From the NCBI GenBank assembly GCA_030220185.1, contig JASPKZ010003421.1, positions 976,001 to 1,040,000 on the forward strand: DNA of 64,000 nucleotides. The letters are read 5' to 3'. Of this stretch, positions 55,880-64,000 are shown piece after piece (positions within the stretch are counted from its first letter, which is position 1; the number at the start of each line of letters is the position of its first letter). The stretch comes from Diploptera punctata (lineage: Eukaryota > Arthropoda > Insecta > Blattodea > Blaberidae). The position numbers and the translations under genes are program-made. Below the pieces are notes generated by a model. That model made no database searches and was not told the DNA's origin. It saw only the letters and a list, made by a program, of their open reading frames with translations.

Positions 55880-56455
55880 ATGGTTAGCAGTTTTCCTGTA
55901 AGCATCATAAAGTTAAAAAATAAGTACCAGTACATGTCAAGAAAATATAAAAGTATCAAACGTTATTGATAAACATTGTCAACTGAATATGCAAGAACAT
56001 GTTAAAAACATGTAGTCGCCAGGCTGTAAAAATTCCAGATGGGACAACGAGATATAGTAAACCTAAGTCACTTTGGAATAATCGAAAACATTACTTTGAA
56101 AAAGACAGAAACAGACTTGATATTTTCTTTGACTCCAATTATAATTATTTCATGACGGGATAAAATCAAGACTAGTGGAGAAATTATGCAGGTCAAAAGG
56201 AACATTTTGGGAAAGAAATAAAATAAAGGCGTTTGAGGTGATGTGGTCCCGTCATAAAAGCAGAAGAGGATAGAATACCAAAGGTGTTACTTAAGTGGGA
56301 GGCTAGAGAAAGATAATAGAATACCAAATAAATTAAGTGGGAGGTGAGATGAATGAATGGAAAAGGTACACCAATAGAATGTTGGAAGGATGGAGTAAGA
56401 AGTATGACAGTAAGTGTCTTAGTGAAGAAGATGCATTATACAGATTATTTTTGGC
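55880..56455. other. No gene seen
   Basis: Some short plus-strand frames near 56370-56450 end in acidic text, but nothing recognisable. Confidence 0.4.
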
Positions 56456-57490
56456 GACTATTTAACTCATACCCCAAATGAGAATCAATGAACAATCACA
56501 TTTCAATTATTTTTTATTTACAACCAATCACAATCGTTTTTCACCTCGATTTTATCAGTTTAATTTTATTACTTTAAAATCAAGCTCCTCCTTTTTAACA
56601 TTCTGAATAGGTCATAGCATTATTTTGCAATGGCTGCATGTGGCTACTAGATTGTATATATAGTGCACGAATGTAAATACATAGTACTTGCGGGAGATAA
56701 TATAAAAACATTTGTAGCAATTGATTATACCACAAAAACACTGTGTGCATTATCTTAAACGAATTATTTCCCAGGAAATAATGTTGCAGAAAAATATAAT
56801 GAACATATTTACATTACAGGACATCAGAAATTAATTAATACATATAATGTTGGTTATACGTTTGTCCACTAGGGTACATTGTTACAATATTGCGATCCTT
56901 AGGCAATAAATAATATGATCTGGTTGCAGTGATGAACAAATTAAACAAATTAAGCGTACCAATCGTTTCTCATTTTGTTTTCAAACATCACCGTTTACAT
57001 TACTTCTTCTTCATCCTTTCAAGTATTAGGCCAAGGCCTGTTACGATCCTATAGAAAATTTTCCCTCCAGCGTTTCATAGGACGGCCCAGTGATCTTCGT
57101 CCTCTTGGTATATAATTATAAACAGCTTTGGGGATCCGATTTGAACTCATTCTTTCAAGATGGTGTTTCCAATTTAGTTGGTACTGTTTAATATATTCCA
57201 AAATTGGCATAGTCTTCAATTCTTTTAAGATATCGGTGTTCCTTTTCCGATCCCATCTGGTGTAACCCGCTGTTCTGCGCATGAATCTCATTTCATTTAC
57301 ATATATACATATTTTAAAATAACTATAGTTAAATAATAATTTGTGAGTAAACAGCTTAATTTTATTCGTTAAATAGTCCTAACAAATGTCATTCTTGATT
57401 TCCACATTCTCTAGATAAATTCACTCCTCACTTCGTGAGTCGTGAGTTCATCGATAATTTGGAAATCACTGGTGGCATTACTTATGATAA
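56456..57490 (+). repeat. R750 repeat, copy 4, split by a LINE end
   Basis: 56456-57000 and 57296-57490 join to one unit. TATA-like TGTATATATAG lies near 56654. The terminal foldback (57385-57479) is intact. Confidence 0.85.
57001..57295 (-). pseudogene. LINE 3' end (LINE-4 relative), target duplication
   Basis: TTTACAT at 56994-57000 and 57296-57302. The minus strand reads 'RFMRRTAGYTRWDRKRNTDI', 'HHLERMSSNRIPKAVYNY' and 'GRRSLGRPMKRWREN', and ends in GAAGAAG. It is open for 80 codons, which suggests a fairly recent arrival. Confidence 0.85.
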
Positions 57491-57534
57491 ATTACTTTGC
57501 ATTGAAAGAGTGTGGAATATTTGCAATACAAATA

Positions 57535-57596
57535 TTTATTGTTATTATTTTTAATATTATTGTTATTGTTGTTATTATCGTTGATATATATTATTA

Positions 57597-57658
<62 letters not shown>

Positions 57659-57662
57659 GTTG
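57535..57662. repeat. (TTA)n microsatellite
   Basis: An imperfect then perfect TTA/ATT run. Confidence 0.95.
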
Positions 57663-57894
57663 TTGATTTAAAAAACAACTAAAAAACGACAAATTACTTT
57701 TGTAAAATGTGATTGGTGATCTGAGGAATAATATATTCTTTAGGTTTATTTTCAATTCCGAGTTCCATTAGTAACCTAAATTTCTAAATAACGTTTTATT
57801 CTCATAATGCTCATAGCTATGTGCATGGGACATTCATATCATAACAAGAATTCTAGAAAATGAAACTTTGCACAACGTGATTCTAGACCATCAC

Positions 57895-58250
57895 TATACA
57901 TATGTGTGTGTATATGTTTCAATCTCTTTCTCCCTAGTAGTATGCATTTTATGCTTTTCTTTGGCATCTTGTTTTGTCCATATCTTAATTCTCTGTGCCC
58001 ATAACACTTTAACTGTCGTTTTGTATTTCATCAATGATGTCTTTATCTCCCTCTTAGCTTCTCTTATTTGTATGTTTGGTATTTTATCTAATCTTGTTTC
58101 TCTATATCTTTTTAAAAATCTGTCTCGGCTGCCAGAACATTCTTCCTTAATTTCTGTTTTACTCTCCATACATCAGCTCTATAGGCTTCTTCTATAACCA
58201 TTTGTGCAATACTTCTGAATATACTTCATACTTTTCAGTATGTATTTTCC
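57895..58250 (-). pseudogene. LINE C-terminal fragment of another RTE-like family
   Basis: The minus strand reads, across a frameshift, 'VKQKLRKNVLAAETDFLKRY' and 'RETRLDKIPNIQIREAKREI'. This is the AAExxFLxRxxxxxRLDxxxNxxIRE signature of RTE-like ends. It continues 'KTTVKVLWAQRIKIWTKQDA' and a variable tail. Confidence 0.6.
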
Positions 58251-58288
58251 CCTCACAAGACAGAGTTTAAAATGTATGCCTTTATATA

Positions 58289-59321
58289 CAGAGTGAGTCT
58301 AAATTCCCCTTACAGGGTTTGAGGACTTACAGAGGGGACCAAGACAATTAAATTTTACATAGGAAATACACCGCTTTTCCGTTACATACAATAAGGTTTT
58401 CATGTGACAATTTACACACAAGGAACAAAATATAGTGGTCCAGTGATCAAAACTTCTGAAACTGTTCCACACATATTTTCCATCTTTTAATGAGGCAATC
58501 TCCTGTAATTAATATATGAGCCGTCAGTTTTTGAGTTCTTAGATCCAATCTTCATTCAAAACTTTAGTCAATTATTGAACTATGTAAGTCGAACTCCGAT
58601 AAATATACGATTACAATATACCACTACAACACATGTTGCTCTCTCTGACTCTTGCTACCTATTATCTGGAACCACCTGCAAGAAGGGCTCGATGTGACGA
58701 ATACCGACTTCAATACAGATGCGTTACCTCCGTATCATGTTCTTGTACACACGATCACCAATCTCTGGTCCTCCAACATCCGCCGCAGCCATAACTTGTG
58801 CTATGTAGTAGGTCTTCCTCGGATTCTACAGGGGTATCGTAAATTAAGGTAGTAGTCTAGCGGGGTCAAGTCGGGAGAACGTACTGGCCAAGCAATCGGA
58901 TCTGCCATTGCACCGAGCCTCGCCGTACAATAGCATCATGTCTGCGTGTGTATGCCATGGATAACAGCAACACAATACCAATGAAGTGCGTACACCTTGA
59001 ATTCTGCTGTGTACTGTCGTGAAGGATTAGCTACTACTGTACTGTGCAGGTGAAAATGTCTCTGGGCGGATCACAAACTCAAATGAATAGCACATAATAA
59101 AACTCGCTGTGGACATGGGACTTCAGGTGAGCGGGGAATGACATATGGACTACCCTAGTCAAGACTATCCTAGTGAGTGGCGCCGAAAAAGCATGTGTGG
59201 TGATTTTGCGTGTAGCGGAAAATCGGTACGTTTCTGGACACGAGTTCCTATGCTAAACTTAATTGTCTTGGTACCTACTACAAGTCCTCAAAGTCTATAA
59301 GGAGAATTTAGACTCACCCTG
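58289..59321 (-). mobile_element. Mariner-like element, decayed, TA target
   Basis: The ends CAGAGTGAGTCTAAATTC and, inverted, CAGGGTGAGTCTAAATTC are flanked by TA (58287-58288, 59322-59323). The TIRs run at least 80 bp, sharing 'GACCAAGACAATTAA'-like text. The minus strand retains the transposase C-terminus: 'IAWPVRSPDLTPLDYYL' (third catalytic aspartate, about 58861-58900), 'TPVESEEDLLHST' and 'RRxRICIEVGIRHIEP' in shifting frames. The first two thirds of the protein are gone. Confidence 0.82.
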
Positions 59322-59639
59322 TATAAAAAAAGACGGACATGATCTAAAAGTAGCGATTATAAACATTATGGAACCTGCAAAGGTAGATACGTATACTGAT
59401 TAAGAAAAAAACAGAATATTCGACTTGCGGCAATGTTTATGTTGCCTCACTCGGTACCGCTATCCCAAATTCCATCATTAAAATGAACGTAACGTACGAT
59501 AAAAATTTTACGTAACCTATAGCTAACCTAACAGCTTAATCTAACCTAATCAAAACTAGTGAAACGTTTATTGACGTAACTTAGATAACTAACGTAATTA
59601 AAATATAAAAACAAAATGGTGGTGTAGAACGTAATAACA
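59322..59639. other. No gene seen
   Basis: Contains a few CTAACCTAA words near 59525-59550, too few to be telomeric. Confidence 0.45.
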
Positions 59640-60190
59640 CTGAGCAACAAAAAATAAACTTTTAATTTTGTCTCAAACAAAAATATGTGATTCTGATAGT
59701 ATTTTTGTCTTCTCCTGAATTCAAATATGATACCGGTTTTTTTTTTTTCATCACGCAAGGTTTCTGAGAGACAGGAATGTATAATTTCAAACACTTCAAT
59801 ATTTTCTGCATTCGTAACTACACAATATTCGAACACTCGGACTCACCTAGAAAGTAAGAAATTACGATTTGCTGCTATATTTCGCCTGTGGAGCTTCACT
59901 CTTGATGTTCCAACAATAATCGGCCAGTATATTAGGATTCCATTTGCCTTGATACCTCTTTTCCATAGTTGAAATAATTTGAGTTAGCTCATTTGGTTTT
60001 ATTTTACAACGGACAAATGGACGAAAAAACGTTTATTAAAATTAATTATTGAATTCAATTTATTGAAATTGAAATAAAAAACTGTGGGTGATGGAAAAAT
60101 TCCGAATACATATTTGAAAACACGATAAAAAACTACATTAATTACAACTATTGGTACTCATGAGACAAAAATCACGTTGACCAGTGTAAT
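59640..60190 (-). repeat. Repeat with conserved protein tail, inverted partner of 18010-18590
   Basis: The minus strand reads 'MEKRYQGKWNPNILADYCWN' and 'IKSEAPQAKYSSKS' before a stop, in one frame. It is flanked on both sides by non-coding sequence shared with the 18 kb copy. Upstream of the Met the two copies differ: the DEHGEHFH segment of the 18 kb copy is altered here. Confidence 0.65.
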
Positions 60191-60239
60191 CAGAATATGT
60201 TAGAATACAAAAAAAAACCGTTGGTACCAAAAAAATCGT

Positions 60240-60385
60240 CAGAAATGTATACACAGACAAATCGAATGTACTGGCATAGAAGACAAATGAACAGAAAATC
60301 TAATAAAACAAATAATTACATAAACTTGGTGAGCATCTCTTACTGCTAGAATAAAAAATGAACCACGTTATGAGAAATGGAAGAT
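60240..60385 (-). repeat. Dispersed repeat, inverted partner of 47050-47185
   Basis: See 47050-47185. Confidence 0.7.
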
Positions 60386-63229
<2,844 letters not shown>

Positions 63230-63451
63230 TCCCTTAACAGAGGTTTAAGCGCTCCCCCCTGTAGGGAATAATTTGAACCATACTAATTTAGTTACACTTG
63301 TTTTCGTATAGATGTCATTTGAGTGGTCCGGGGTCAGCGTTCCGCCTCATACTGACATCTAGGAAACCAAGGTAGTACTAAGACGGGAAATTCGGTAAAT
63401 TTTGCTTAGAGGCCTTTCATTTAGGCTTAAGGATCTTTTACGAGCCTGCAA
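63230..63451 (-). repeat. SINE-B fragment ending at a duplication junction
   Basis: Carries the distal SINE-B body on the minus strand. At 63451, inside the 'AGGCTCGTAAAAGATCC' region, SINE sequence changes abruptly to the flank duplicated from 55262-55360. Confidence 0.85.
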
Positions 63452-63629
63452 TTTTGTTTCTGTAATCACATGCTTTCATAAATGATTGATTTTTTTTTAT
63501 TAGAATTCAGCCTTACTTATAAAACTCTATGAAATTATGCTTTATATTATTATCCTTTGAACCATGCAATTGAATATCTTAACATTGATATGGTAAATCA
63601 TGTTGTGAGAAAAGTTTCAAAAATATATT
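63452..63629 (-). repeat. Inverted duplicate of 53401-53470 plus 55246-55360
   Basis: The minus strand is continuous where the 53-55 kb locus is interrupted by the RTE-A element. It reads TTCAAAGGATAATAATATAA across the insertion point, the unoccupied target. About 180 bp match closely on both sides. Confidence 0.9.
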
Positions 63630-64000
63630 TCTTATGTCTTATAAACCCTTGTTTCCCTCTACGAGATTTAGGCGCTCTTCCCCTACAGGGGAGAAATTTA
63701 ACCATACTAATTTAGTTACATTTGTTTTAGTACAGATGTCATTGGAGTGGTCCGTGGTCAGCGTTCCAACTCATACTCACTTCTAGGAAATCAAGATAGT
63801 ACTAGAATGAGAAAATTCGGTAAATTTTGCTTAGAGGCCTTTTTATTCAGGCTGAAGGATCTTTTGCGAGCCTGAAAATCTTTAGACTCGGGACCCACGG
63901 CTTAAAGTCCCTCCCGGAGGAACTTGCTCCTTGGATTTTTCCACCCTAAAAAAATCCATCGACCCGGCCGGGTTTGAACCCGCGAACCTCGTTACCAGAG
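63630..64000 (-). repeat. SINE-B, duplicate of 52983-53389, cut by window edge
   Basis: Same SINE-B insertion as 52983-53389, with the same 3' junction and target word. The B box 'GGTTTGAACCCGCG' lies near the edge. Confidence 0.9.

Noticed and set aside
59520..59560. Telomere-like CCTAA words
   Set aside because: Only a few irregular units; not a tandem array.

Overview
The window reads as nuclear DNA from an arthropod, most likely an insect with a large, repeat-swollen genome; a cockroach- or termite-like source is my inference from the mix of repeats, not something the sequence proves. It is AT-rich and intron-poor in recognisable genes. It is filled with microsatellites, tRNA-derived SINEs, 5'-truncated LINE ends, Helitrons, mariner-like elements and Penelope-like elements. 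I found no complete, intact protein-coding gene, no rRNA and no CRISPR array. Nearly every protein similarity is a decayed retroelement or transposase.

Layout. 0-5.6 kb: a SINE fragment, a complete non-autonomous Helitron (294-1074), a broken Helitron carrying a nested SINE, and two LINE 3' ends. 5.6-7.8 kb: no gene seen. 7.8-9.6 kb: a transposase scrap and a broken, possibly multi-exon gene on the minus strand (8416-9568). 10-17.4 kb: LINE ends, a SINE with perfect target duplications, a CpG-rich patch with a minisatellite, and a deletion derivative of a long-TIR mariner-like element. 17.6-26 kb: two inverted dispersed repeats whose partners lie elsewhere in the window, a second Helitron, a LINE with an inverted 5' part, and a short inverted pair with hammerhead-like cores. 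26.2-30.5 kb: the longest element, an RTE-type LINE with endonuclease and reverse transcriptase. It is interrupted by a 122-bp MITE and followed by a third Helitron. 30.7-37.9 kb: SINEs, a second Helitron family, LINE remnants and a mariner-like element with about 140-bp terminal inverted repeats. 38.8-39.3 kb: a palindrome with a tRNA-like sequence in each arm. 40 kb: a coiled-coil, gag-like open frame. 42-57.5 kb: a cluster of about 750-bp repeat units (called R750 here). Three of its four near-complete copies are broken by retroelements with target duplications. Two Penelope-like loci lie in or beside this cluster. 53-55 kb: a second RTE-type copy whose empty target site survives in an inverted duplicate at 63.5-64 kb. 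57.9-64 kb: LINE and mariner remnants, inverted partners of earlier repeats, and microsatellites.

The most interesting signal is that three unrelated-looking loci (24.3, 43.9-45.2 and 48.9-49.6 kb) are each built as an inverted pair, and each pair contains the same small RNA-like layout. The layout is a CUGANGA-type core, one extra U, a 4-6 bp stem, GAAA, and a loopless palindromic stem III ending in a cleavable NUH triplet. Two of the three loci encode Penelope GIY-YIG endonuclease remnants, a class known to carry hammerhead ribozymes. The third has no coding sequence.

All family names such as SINE-A, LINE-2 and R750 are local labels used to link entries in this annotation.
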